From Thuidium tamariscinum (Eukaryota; Streptophyta; Bryopsida; Hypnales; Thuidiaceae), in the NCBI GenBank assembly GCA_947034885.2, contig OX344753.2, forward strand, positions 2,914,001-2,978,000: a DNA stretch of 64,000 bases, read 5' to 3'. The notes under the pieces were generated by a model. The model was not told the DNA's origin. It did not search any database and saw only the letters and a list, made by a program, of their open reading frames with translations. The stretch's first letter is position 1. The number at the start of each line of letters is the position of its first letter. Shown here one piece after another: positions 23,223 to 33,100 of this stretch. A program made the position numbers and the translations under genes.

Positions 23223-23698
23223 AAAGGAAGTGTGCGTAGAAAATGTTTCATAGTGGGGATTGGATGCGGAATTGTTGATGGGTTTATGGGGTGCACTTTG
23301 TGGTGTTACAGTGGTTGTTGGCAAGGATTTTGGAAGGGATGTCCGAGGCAGTTTGTTGCTCAATTGAGAGGCAACAACGGGTGTTGTCCAAGGCCTTATC
23401 CGAGGTACAAGCCATTTGGTTTATTTGCTATTGATATTATTTCCTATAAAGCTATTTTTCTCTTTAGATGGGTGATTTAGGAATCTTCTAGCTTACTAAA
23501 AATCATTATAGAAGAAGACCTCTTTTAAGCTAAGATGTGGCATTATGAAACTTCACAATCCCTCTGATTTCATATTTTGTTATTGATTTTATTTTTGTTT
23601 TGTTTGTTATGCAAATTGATTGATGTAGTTGTATAGGAATTGTGGATTTTGTGGGGGTGCAATTGTTGGTGGGTGTGCTGTTGTGTGTTGGTACAATG

Positions 23699-23703
23699 GC
23701 TAT
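23699..23703. repeat. Target-site duplication GCTAT, left
   Basis: GCTAT directly precedes the 5' LTR and is repeated directly after the 3' LTR (30196-30200). The related tandem unit at 21908-21920 has CAATGGCTATTGGC with a single GCTAT, so it shows the uninterrupted site. Confidence 0.9.
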
Positions 23704-23755
23704 TGTCACGGACATTCTAGAACCTTCTAGACTTAGCAATAACTTCTTAAATATG

Positions 23756-23968
23756 TTCTAGAAGCTTCCGTAGTATTCTAGAAGCTTTCATAGTGTTCCG
23801 GAAACTTCCATAGTGTTCCGGAAGCTTCCATAGTATTCCGGAAGCTTCCATAGTGTTCCGGGAGCTTCCATAGTGTTCCGGAAGCTTCCATAGTGTTCCG
23901 GAAGCTTCCATAGTGTTCCAGGAACTTCCGTAGTGTTCCGGAAGCTTTCGTAGTGTTCTAGAATCTTC
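23756..23968 (+). promoter_or_regulatory. Tandem heat-shock-element array in U3
   Basis: Eleven 20-bp units, most reading TTCCGGAAGCTTCC plus ATAGTG/A. Each perfect unit holds TTCnnGAAnnTTC, the binding site of a heat-shock-factor trimer. Perfect units start at 23756, 23796, 23816, 23836, 23876, 23896 and 23956; those at 23776, 23856, 23916 and 23936 have one altered module. The array ends about 43 bp before the TATA box. The 3' LTR holds one extra unit and nine perfect sites. Confidence 0.8.
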
Positions 23969-24010
23969 TATGAAGTTCTAGATGAGCCTCCTACTCTGTC
24001 CAGATAGTAG

Positions 24011-24018
24011 TATATATA
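24011..24018 (+). promoter_or_regulatory. TATA box of the LTR promoter
   Basis: TATATATA, 32 nt upstream of the position at which the RNA must begin if its first 11 nt are the self-primer. Confidence 0.75.
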
Positions 24019-24192
24019 GAGGTCGAGGCTGAGGTAGTCCTCAGTCTCGACAACACATCTCTTTGATCTTAGTTCTCAGTTTACGCTCTCGTCTTGTACC
24101 TCTTCGAGTTAATATCAAGTCTTGTTCTTGAAAACTCGTCTTGCCTTGTTCTGTATCTTGTCTTGTCTTGTATCTTGCCTGTCCGTTACAGT

Positions 24193-24203
24193 TTGTCGAG
24201 ACT
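24193..24203 (+). promoter_or_regulatory. Self-priming primer-binding site
   Basis: TTGTCGAGACT begins 2 nt after the 5' LTR and is the exact reverse complement of AGTCTCGACAA at 24043-24053 within the LTR. No site complementary to initiator tRNA-Met (TGGTATCAGAGC type) adjoins the LTR. Tf1/sushi-type elements prime reverse transcription with the folded, cleaved first 11 nt of their own RNA; this layout fits that mechanism. Confidence 0.8.
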
Positions 24204-24339
24204 AACTTTTCAAATTTTGCTTTGCAAGATTTGTTTTGAACTTCTTCGCAAACGGACAGAGAGTTTATTTAGTTTCAATCTTGTTGTACTAATTATTAAT
24301 AGAACCAAGGGTAAAAATAATATTAGAGCTTGATTTTTC

Positions 24340-24530
24340 TTGATAGAGTGTGGATTACCCCTCTTCTTGAAATAACGAAAGCACTTAGAGGTTGCGGATT
24401 ACCCTCCTCTAAACTAATATCATTTTTTCTTGCAGAAAGGGTGTTCTCTTGATTGTGTGCGGACTACCGCCCTTCTTGAAAACTACCTTAGTATTTAGAG
24501 ATTGTGGATTACCCATCTCTAAATTGGTTT
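24340..24530 (+). ncRNA. Row of similar stem-loops in the element's 5' leader
   Basis: Four related units each show a loop with GYGGAYTACC. Two are clean: TTAGAGG/CCTCTAA at 24385-24391 and 24406-24412, and TTTAGAGA/TCTCTAAA at 24494-24501 and 24516-24523. A weaker one is AGAG/CTCT around 24345-24364 and an AAGGG/CCCTT type surrounds TGCGGACTACCG (about 24436-24475). Stems differ while loops are kept, as in RNA packaging or translation signals. Role inferred only. Confidence 0.5.
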
Positions 24531-24567
24531 TTTCAAATTAAGTAGTAATCTTGCCGAGTGAACTAAG

Positions 24568-25584
24568 ATGTCAGGAAGTGAAGACGCTAACATGGCGGAT
24601 TCCAAACTAGAACTCATATTGAAGGCTATTGAGTCGTTGTCTATGAGGACAAATGTTCTAGAAGACTTTGCTACAAAGATCAATTCTAATCAAGGATCAG
24701 TGGAAGTCCCTCGATCCATATTATCCGCTTCTACTTCAAGGACAAGTTCGTCAGTTCAAGGCCCCAATCAGAATGTTTTAACTACAAAAGAACCAAGGAT
24801 TAGTCTTCCGGAGAAATTCGACGGTACTCGCTCAAAGTTTCGGGGATTTCTAAATCAAGTTCAACTTATTATTGCTCTACAACCCCAACGGTATCCTACA
24901 GATGAATCACGAGTGGGCTTAGTTGGAACTCTGCTCACTGGACAAGTCTTATCATGGTTTGCGCCGCTATTTGAAACAAGATCGTCTATCTTGAGCAATT
25001 TTGATACATTTTTGGCATCTTTCGCTGAAGCATTTGGGGAACACGATAAAAATCGATGGGCAACAACCAAGATCCGTGCTTTGCGACAAGGATCACACTC
25101 AGCCTCATTATATGCATCTGAATTTCGACAACTTGCTTGCGACATTAATTGGGGTGAAGAAGCACTTGTGAGTCAGTTCCAGTGGGGCTTGAGAGACGAT
25201 GTTAAGGATCTATTACTGTCATTCTCTGACCCTCAAACACTAAATGAAGCAATAAGCCAAGCCGTGAAATGTGATAATTGACTATTTCAAAGACGTCAAG
25301 ATCGACGATCATGGAATGCACCAACACCAACAAATCCTTCACCAACAGTCAAGGCTGCGCATATAACAAGTATACATTTAGAAGGCCCCGAAGATATGCA
25401 AATTGATGCAGTACGATTTGGACCACTTACTCCACAAGAAAAACAACGACGTCTTGACGAAGATTTATGTTTATATTGTGGAGGCCCTGGACACAAGGCT
25501 ATTAATTGTCGTAAGAAAAAACAACGTCCTTTCAAGACAAGAGCTGTACATGTATCGGAAAACGAGGACGCTCAGTCACAATAG
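24568..25584 (+). pseudogene. gag: gag of the chromovirus (one internal stop)
   Basis: ATG at 24568 opens a capsid-like frame (PEKFDGTRSKFRGFLNQVQL, WFAPLFE, then LRQGSHSASLYASEFRQLA) typical of the Ty3/gypsy retrotransposon Gag core. An in-frame TGA at 25279-25281 breaks it; the frame then continues through basic residues to a single CCHC zinc knuckle, C-x2-C-x4-H-x4-C (CLYCGGPGHKAINC), and ends at TAG 25582-25584. The TGA is explained by CGA-to-TGA. Gag forms the virus-like particle and binds the RNA. Confidence 0.9.
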
Positions 25585-28500
25585 GGACCGTGCGGCTGGA
25601 GCCTTCTTCCAATACAGAATCAGGTCCTCACTTATCTTCCCAACCCTCGCACTGCTTTACCATACCATTACGTCTAGGACCTAAGAAAAAATTACGGATT
25701 CATGCCCTCTTAGATTCTGGAGCCTCAGCTTGTTTCTTAGACGAGGAATTTGCAAAACATCACAAGATTCCTTTAGTTAAAAAACCAAATCCTGTACACA
25801 TAGAAGCCATAGATGGTCGAGCTTTATCTTCTGGCGATGTCACTCATGAAACTAGACCATTAGAAGTTTCATTTGAAGGACATAAAAGTACTATTATATT
25901 CAATATTATCAAAACCCCATCTAATCCTATGGTTTTAGGGCTTTCTTGGCTCGAAAAATATAACCCAATTGTAGATTGGAAGTCACGAAATTTATCATTT
26001 TCTTTAAAAACTTCTTCGGCAAAAAGTTCTTCAACATCTTCAGCTACCAAGCCAGTACTTGTTGGAGCTCACGCTTTTTTGAAAGCAGCAAAAGAAGGCG
26101 ACTCATATATTGTTTATGCAACTCCAATGCGGGAAAACAACGATACTTAGTCAAGTATTCCAATTCAGTATGAAAAATTCAAAGACGTATTTGAAAAGAA
26201 AAATGCCGATATGTTACCAGAACATCGACCATATGATTGTGCTATCGATCTTCAAGATGGAGCTCAACCACCATTTGGTCCAATCTACAATCTATCGCAA
26301 AACGAACTTTCAGCATTAAGGGAGTATATTGACGAAAACCTTGCAAAAAATTTTATTCGACACTCCAAATCTCCAGCAGGAGCGCCAATACTTTTTGTGA
26401 AGAAAAAAGATGGTTCTTTACGAATGTGCGTCGACTATCGTGGTTTAAACAAGCTTACAGTAAAGAATCGATATCCTTTACCATTGATATCTGGACTTCT
26501 CGATCAATTGGGCCAAGCTAAGATCTATACTAAGATCGACCTTCGCGGAGCATATAACTTGGTTCGTGTAAAATAAGGGGACGAATGGAAGACAGCATTT
26601 CGAACAAGATATGGACATTTTGAATACAACGTTATGCCATTCGGACTTACAAATGCACCAGCTATTTTTCAGCATTTAATGAATGATATCTTCCGTGAAT
26701 TTTTAGATCAATTTGTTGTATGTTATCTTGACGACATTTTGATTTATTCCAGAAATACGGAAGAACATGAAGAACATGTAAAATTGGTGTTACAAAAGCT
26801 ACGAGATGCCGGTTTATATGCCAAATTAGAAAAATGTGTATTCCATCAATCACAAGTAGAGTTTCTCGGATACATCATCTCCAATAAAGGATTATTGATG
26901 GACCCAAAGAAGATTCAAGCTATCATGGATTGGTCAACTCCTCAAACAGTGCGAGATGTTCAATGTTTTCTTGGATTTGCCAACTTCTATCGAATCTTTA
27001 TAAAAAATTATTCACAAGTGGCAGCTCCACTAACTCGGCTAACATGTAAAGACAAATTAGATTGGGGAACTGAAGCTGAGAAAGCCTTTCAACATTTGAA
27101 GTTAGCTTTTACAACAGCTCCAATTCTGATTCATCCAGATTTTTCTAAAAAATTCTATATGGAAACTGATGCTTCAGATTTCGCATTAGGAGCAGTTCTT
27201 TCACAAATGGGGGAAGAAAGCAAACTTCATCCAGTCGCATTCTATTCGAGAAAATTTTCAGCTGCTGAGATTAATTATGAAATTCATGACAAGGAACTCC
27301 TTGCTATTGTAGACTCTTTCCAAGAATGGCGTCACTTGCTTGAAGGTGCCTCACATCAAGTGACTGTATATACAGATCACAAAAATCTTGAATATTTTAT
27401 GACTGCTCGGGTTTTGAATCGACGACAAGCTCGTTGGAACATGTCATTATCACGCTTCAACTTCATCATTACGTATCGCCCTGGGAAACAACAAGGATTG
27501 TCAGATGCCTTGTCCCGCAGATCGTATCTAGCACCAAAGGAGGGAGAAGCAGCATATGACCAACAACAAACGACTCTGCTAAAACCCAAGCAATTCCAGC
27601 TTCGTGCAACAACTATGACAATGACAATTGATTCTTCATTTCTTGACAAAATTCGTACAGCATCGACTTTGGACCCTTTAGTTTTGGACTTCAAGCGTCA
27701 ATCTCATCATGGAGACAACAGATTTCAATTAAAAGATGGTTTGTTGCAGTTTGAAGAACGCCTATATATTCCAGATGGTCCTCTACGTCTTCAAGTTCTT
27801 CAAGCTCGACACGACTTTCCTGCCGCCGGACACTTTGGATTCAATAAAACATTAGAACTTGTGTCAAGAGATTTTTGGTGGCCTCAAATGTGGAAGGTTG
27901 TCAAAAGCTTTGTACTTTCTTGTGACACATGTTTGAGATCCAAAAATCCACGACATCGACCACATGGATTTCTACAACCGTTACCCATTCCGAAGCGGCC
28001 ATGGTCTTCTATATCTATGGATTTTATAACGGATTTACCTCCGTCGGATTCTTTTGACTCTATATGTGTAATTGTGGATCGACTTACAAAGATGGCGCAT
28101 TTCACTCCATGCCATAAAACAATCACAAGCGAAGAAACAGCCAAGCTCTTTTTTGATACTATCTATTGATATCATGGGTTACCAGACGATATTGTTTCTG
28201 ATCGAGGACCACAATTCATCTCCAAATTTTGGAAGTCTCTCTTCGAAACCTTGAAAGTGGATATCAAACTTTCTTCTGCCTTCCATCCACAAACAGACGG
28301 GCAAACTGAACGTGTAAATCAAGTATTGGAACAATATCTACGTTGTACCGTCAATTATCAACAAGATGATTGGACTTCACATTTGACATTGGCAGAATTT
28401 TCATACAACAACACTACGCATGCCTCTACTCGTCAAACACCATTTTTTGCCAATTATGGATATCATCCGAAACTCGATTTACTTAACATTTCCGAAACAA

Positions 28501-29066
28501 ATAGTCCGGCAGCAAAAGATTTGATCTCAAGATTATCAGAGTTTCAAGAAACAATGAAATTACACCTACAAGAAGCTCAAGATCGTTACAAAATATCAGC
28601 AGATGCATTACGTAAAGAATCACCTTCATTCCAAGTGGGTCAAAAAGTTTGGCTTCTTTGACGAAACATTAAGACTACTCGACCATGCGAAAAATTAGAT
28701 TATCGACGTCTAGGGCCATTCTCTATTCTCAAACAAATTAATCCTGTTGCTTTTCGATTGGAACTTCCACCATCGATGAAAGTACATCCGGTTTTTCATG
28801 TTTCTCTTCTTGAACCATATCAAGAATCACATTTGCTAGGAAGAAGACAACCTCCACCGCCTATTCTTGAAATAGACAATCATGAGGAATATGAGGTAGA
28901 AAAAGTACTTGATTCTCGCATTAAACGTGGCAAGTTGGAGTACTTGGTACATTGGCGTGGATATGACGTTAATGAACGTACATGGGAACCAGCGACGAAT
29001 TTGGTGAATGCGTCGCAAAAGGTACATGAATTTCACCAACTCTATCCTGATAAACCACATCAATAG
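25515..29066 (+). pseudogene. pol: pol of the chromovirus (four internal stops)
   Basis: Lies in the -1 frame relative to gag and overlaps it by about 67 nt (25515-25581). Order: protease with LLDSGAS (about 25710); reverse transcriptase with [20 protein letters not shown] and the catalytic YLDD (26724-26735); RNase H with TDASDFALGAVLS; integrase with an HHCC finger ending in CDTC (about 27920), the DDE triad (D in MDFITDLP, D in SDRGPQF, E in GQTERVNQ) and a GPF-like segment; then a chromodomain (about 28887-29040; EVEKVLD, LVHWRGY, TWEP). Stops: TAG 26148, TAA 26574, TGA 28167 and TGA 28659; the frame is otherwise continuous. Each stop can come from one C-to-T change. No length-changing damage is seen between 25590 and 29066. 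Confidence 0.92.
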
Positions 29067-29099
29067 CGTCATTGAGAAGCATTCCCGTCTAAAACTCTG

Positions 29100-29105
29100 T
29101 ATAAA
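29100..29105 (+). promoter_or_regulatory. TATAAA motif before the third ORF
   Basis: TATAAA lies 34 nt after the pol stop and 90 nt before the ATG of the accessory ORF, followed by a purine run AGAGGGGAGAG. It could serve a separate mRNA or be a secondary polypurine tract; chance is also possible. Confidence 0.3.
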
Positions 29106-29194
29106 GAGGGGAGAGTTGATCAGACTAGATAGTCCTTACTCTAAGAACTCTGCATAGTCTTTAGTTAGCTTTTGTAGAAACTAGAAACTCCAGT

Positions 29195-29641
29195 ATGTCT
29201 AATTGGAGAGTTTTTAAGGACTCTTTAGATTTAGAGCATGATCCTCAGTCCGAACCTGAGCTTTCTATGTCACAATTACCGGACGAACCATTACAACTTC
29301 CAGATTCTGCACCACCACAACGTCAAGACGAAGGCGGAACTTCGACACAACGCAAACGACCTTGTATGGATGAGCCTTGGCACGGCAATCTTCAACCTGA
29401 TGCCCGAGCCTTAGTAATTCTATTGCAGGTTGGAAGCCTTGAACCAAACAGCCCTGAAGTTACTTTCCAAGGATGTTTTGAAGGTCCCAACATCGAATAA
29501 TATCTTGGGTTTCGTCCTGTAGAAGGAAGTCGAGGCCACGACCGTTGGCTCCATGGACCTGTACAACTTTTGCCACCAGATCGAAGGGCAGCCTATGTCG
29601 CAGATACTATTCTTCGTGTTCTTAATTTCTTGCAGATGTGA
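29195..29641 (+). pseudogene. Accessory ORF between pol and 3' LTR
   Basis: ATG at 29195 opens a Pro/Asp/Glu/Gln-rich frame (MSNWRVFKDSLDLEHDPQSE...) interrupted by TAA at 29498-29500 and then continuing in frame for 46 more codons (YLGFRPVEGSRGHDRWLHGP...) to TGA at 29639-29641, about 148 aa in all. I do not recognise the protein. Continuation of protein-like sequence past a stop explainable as CAA-to-TAA suggests a real gene in the parental element. Most plant chromoviruses have nothing here. Confidence 0.55.
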
Positions 29642-29680
29642 ATCATAGATCACTCAAGCTCCTCTTGGGAATCGTCGCTA

Positions 29681-29693
29681 GAAGGGGAGGTGA
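29681..29693 (+). promoter_or_regulatory. Polypurine tract
   Basis: GAAGGGGAGGTGA directly precedes the 3' LTR; this is the normal primer position for plus-strand DNA synthesis. Confidence 0.85.
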
Positions 29694-30195
29694 TGTCACG
29701 GACATTCTAGAACCTTCTAGACTTAGCAATAACTTCTTAAATATGTTCTAGAAGCTTCCGTAGTATTCTAGAAGCTTTCATAGTGTTCCGGAAGCTTCCA
29801 TAGTGTTCCGGAAGCTTCCATAGTATTCCGGAAGCTTCCATAGTATTCCGGAAGCTTCCATAGTATTCCGGAAGCTTCCATAGTATTCCGGAAGCTTCCA
29901 TAGTATTCCGGAAGCTTCCATAGTGTTCCAGGAACTTCCGTAGTGTTCCGGAAGCTTTCGTAGTGTTCTAGAATCTTCTATGAAGTTCTAGATGAGCCTC
30001 CTACTCTGTCCAGATAGTAGTATATATAGAGGTCGAGGCTGAGGTAGTCCTCAGTCTCGACAACACATCTCTTTGATCTTAGTTCTCAGTTTACGCTCTC
30101 GTCTTGTACCTCTTCGAGTTAATATCAAGTCTTGTTCTTGAAAACTCGTCTTGCCTTGTTCTGTATCTTGTCTTGTATCTTGCCTGTCCGTTACA
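29694..30195 (+). repeat. 3' LTR (502 bp)
   Basis: Same as the 5' LTR except for one extra 20-bp unit, a few base changes inside that array, and a missing TCTTG near the end (487 + 20 - 5 = 502). Units 3-9 of its array are all perfect heat-shock elements, so nine perfect sites in total. Confidence 0.97.
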
Positions 30196-33100
30196 GCTAT
30201 TGGTAGAGGTCTAAAAGGGGATGCGCTAGGCCTTGTTGTTTCGACCACTTTAAGTGAATTTGGGTTTGATTTTTTTTTGTCTTATTTGTAATGCAAATTG
30301 ATTGTTGCTATAGTGTAGGGATTTTGTGGGCGCAATTGTTGACTAGTTGTGTTGTTTTGTTGTGGCATGAAAGGTGGGTTGGAGGATTTGTATCGTGAGT
30401 GTTAAGAGCTTAGTGATATTGTGAATTAGGTGGTTGTGGTAGCGGATCTAGAAGCAAGCATCACCTATGGCCCTATCATTCAGCCCTCATTCATATATAG
30501 CATGTATGAGAATGTAGAGCGTAAATTGCATCTTTATCCTTCTATACAGGTTTTTTGAATTTTTGATTGCTTAGCTTTCTATTTCTCAATTGCGGTAGTG
30601 TTGGTGATTTTGGGTGCCATGTTGTGAAGACATGACAGAGACATCACATAGAGAATGCAACGTCTAAGGGTGATTTTGATTTGTGCTCTTTAGGGCTTGC
30701 TTTGAATTCAACTTTTGTTCTCATTGCATGTACTTCAGCAGGCTACCTTCTTGTCTCTCAAGCACGAGACTATCGGATTGATCTGATCGTAGCCGTTTGT
30801 ATTTGTGGTTTCATATGTTTGGGAGTACTAGCTTTTTTTGTTTGTAAGTTTGTACTCATGCTACATAGGTTAGTTTGGCATTGATTTTGAAAGATTATTG
30901 GCTCATGTTAGTCCATCCATCCCTTGCCAAGCCACTTGTAGCTCACGGGTTTGTATTTTTTCTTTCTATAATGAAATTTTGTTTCATTTGTTAAAAAAAA
31001 GACTACTGGCGTAATCCTTGCCCTTTTCAAGAACCAAAGTCTCTTCAAGTTAATCTCAGGATGCAAGGTTGTAATCAAATCATATCACAAGGGCTTGAAT
31101 CCCAACCATTATGTGCACCAATATTCCCACACAATCAATGTACCATGAACAAAATTGGTAGCTATACCTTGGTGAATAGTAGCTTTTCTTGTGCCTTATT
31201 TGTCATTTTGTCAAGTTTTACCAAATCTAGCAATTATTGAAAATAAGACAATGCCAAATACTAGTACCAATGACTTCTTTTCATAATTTTGAATTGCGCC
31301 TGAATTTGTTACTTTGCCCGTTACTTTGCCCATTACTTAGATTCTAGACTTATCTTGTTTTCTTAGAAATTCTGAAGGAATGTAACTGCATTATCTACCA
31401 AATATTTTGATTGCACTTTTCACTTGAACCACAATCATGTAACTGGTCTCCAACGTTACAAATAGTATTAGTTGCATAGAAGAAATTACTAGTGGAATTC
31501 AGTTGATTCCACTTCAAGGAGTTTAATTCCGAGGTTGGAATGAAGTTTACACGTGTAACTTCTTGTCAAATTAAGTTAGTGTTCATTTTGTATTGTTGTC
31601 AAAATCCATTCTACAATTGGCATGGCTTGACATTTAGTCTAGCAATTTCAAATTTGTAGTATATATATATATTTTACCACTAACAAGTTTTGGCATCACT
31701 ATGTTGTTGTCATTTTAATTAAAATCACTTGCAATCCAAACAAATGTGTTATACACAACCTTTACAAACCAATGTGTTGGATTTAAAAAGATTAGAGTGA
31801 AAAAAAAAAAAGTTACCAAATACAAATAATAATGATTTGTATTAATTTTGCATTATAACAAATATCCTCAAAACTATTTAAAATGCATTCAACAACAAAA
31901 ATAGTTGTTGATTTTGTTTTAAAAAAATGCATAAGATGATGTAATTAGTCTCACATTTTATAATGAAAAGAAAATTTTGAGCATAATTATAAAGCAATAA
32001 TCTCAATTTTTTTACCTAAATCTACATTTGAAAGAAAATAAATGGTTAATCATTAACATTTTTTACACAACTAATTGAGTTAGTGTAAGCATTATTGTAA
32101 ACTTTTTCTTGCACATGAATTGGAGTTAGAATTCAAAATCAAGCTTATTCTAATCCAGTGGAGTTGAATTTTATGTAGGTCACATATATTAGTATTAGTT
32201 CTTATGACAAATTGACTAAGATGACACTTTTTAGACTATATAAAATTTATTTGACTTTGAACTACTAGAATGGTGATTCAAGGGGTGTTATATCTCATTT
32301 TCATATCTAGTTGAGTTTTTCAACTCTATAGAAAACTCAATTCACAAATGCTTTGCATGATTCAAATCAAAATTTCCAACAAAATTATATATTTCAAGGA
32401 GGATCAACATAAAGCATTAGATGGAATTTTAGGATAAAAGAAGCCTGTCTCAACCTTGTTCCCCAAACTGTTCTTGAACTGTTGGTTGTTGTTAGGCTAA
32501 TTGCTGACCAAAAAAAATTGGAGGGGGTCCTAAAATGTGAAAAAGAGTCCAAACAAATTTTCAAAAAGAAATTCAATGATGTAGCATTGTCTCAACCACA
32601 TCGGATTCTTGTTTCCGTGACAGTTTCTACATTCTCGTAGTTCGGGAACTTGCAATTTTTCGCAACTCCAAAATCTCTTCTAATGTATAACTTAGGGAAT
32701 AAAAAAAAAATGTAAAGTGCAATTATTTCAATGTCCTTCCAAGTTTGAAAAGTAAAGTCATGTAATAAAAAAATGACTTGTCATTGTAAGAACTTGTTGT
32801 ATTTCAAAAAGGTCAAACTTTCTTACTATGTATCAATAGATATATAGCTCTAATGATTTTTCAAAATAAAAAGCATTGGAATTTTTTTTGAAATGCAATA
32901 TTGAGTATATAACAAAAATATCTCATTGAAAGTTTTATAATTAGAATTGTACATTAATATTGAAAAATTTGGTGCTTTTATTTGTTTTCAGATTATGAAA
33001 CTCTACAAGACTTGTTCAAAAATGTAGTCCTTCATAATGTAAACTTCTATGGTCATCCCACAAATGTGGAATCTTCACTGGCCTATTTCTCTGAATGTCC

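Larger units (their letters stand above)
21430..23703 (+). repeat. Old tandem array of ~0.5-kb units, interrupted by insertions
   Basis: The landmark AAGCCATTTGGTTT recurs at about 21507, 22695 and 23408, each followed by the same ~310 bp (TCCTTAGA, CTAAAAATCATT, AAGCTAA, ATGTGGCAT, CTTCACAATCC). A second block (AAGTGTGC, GTGGGAATTGGGTGCAGAATT, GGTGTTTCAATGG) follows units 1 and 2. After removal of the insertions at about 21964-22692 and 23020-23222, the unit length is about 460-510 bp. Unit 3 is split by the LTR element; its remainder continues from 30196 to about 30350. One frame of unit 2 is open for 118 codons and Cys/Gly-rich, but I recognise no protein. Confidence 0.7.
23704..24190 (+). 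repeat. 5' LTR (487 bp)
   Basis: Begins TGTCACGGACATT and ends CCGTTACA. Contains the heat-shock-element array (23756-23968), TATATATA (24011-24018) and, 32 nt on, the inferred RNA start AGTCTCGACAA (24043). At the DNA level GTCGAG-x-CTGAGG / CCTCAG-x-CTCGAC (24022-24051) can form a stem-loop with a TAGT loop across the inferred start. Confidence 0.97.
23704..30195 (+). mobile_element. Complete Ty3/gypsy chromovirus (LTR retrotransposon), 6.5 kb
   Basis: Full-length element with two TG...CA LTRs, 5-bp target duplication, gag, a pol with order protease-RT-RNase H-integrase, a C-terminal chromodomain and a polypurine tract. The domain order and chromodomain place it among the chromoviruses. 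A self-complementary primer site instead of a tRNA site suggests affinity to Tf1/sushi or Tcn1-type elements, the latter reported from fungi and mosses. The LTRs are identical outside the 20-bp array and one 5-bp TCTTG indel, so the insertion is young. Reading frames hold six nonsense codons (25279, 26148, 26574, 28167, 28659, 29498) and gag and pol are in different frames, so this copy is very unlikely to be autonomous. Confidence 0.97.

Noticed and set aside
23740-23980. CRISPR-like array of 20-bp repeats in the LTR
   Set aside because: The units abut with no unique spacers, sit in a plant LTR, and are explained as a minisatellite of heat-shock elements.
24318-24335. TATTAGAGCTTGA as a tRNA-Met primer-binding site
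   Set aside because: It resembles the TATCAGAGCTTG motif seen next to many plant LTRs, but lies about 130 nt inside the element. The LTR end is fixed by the target duplication, and a perfect self-priming site adjoins it.
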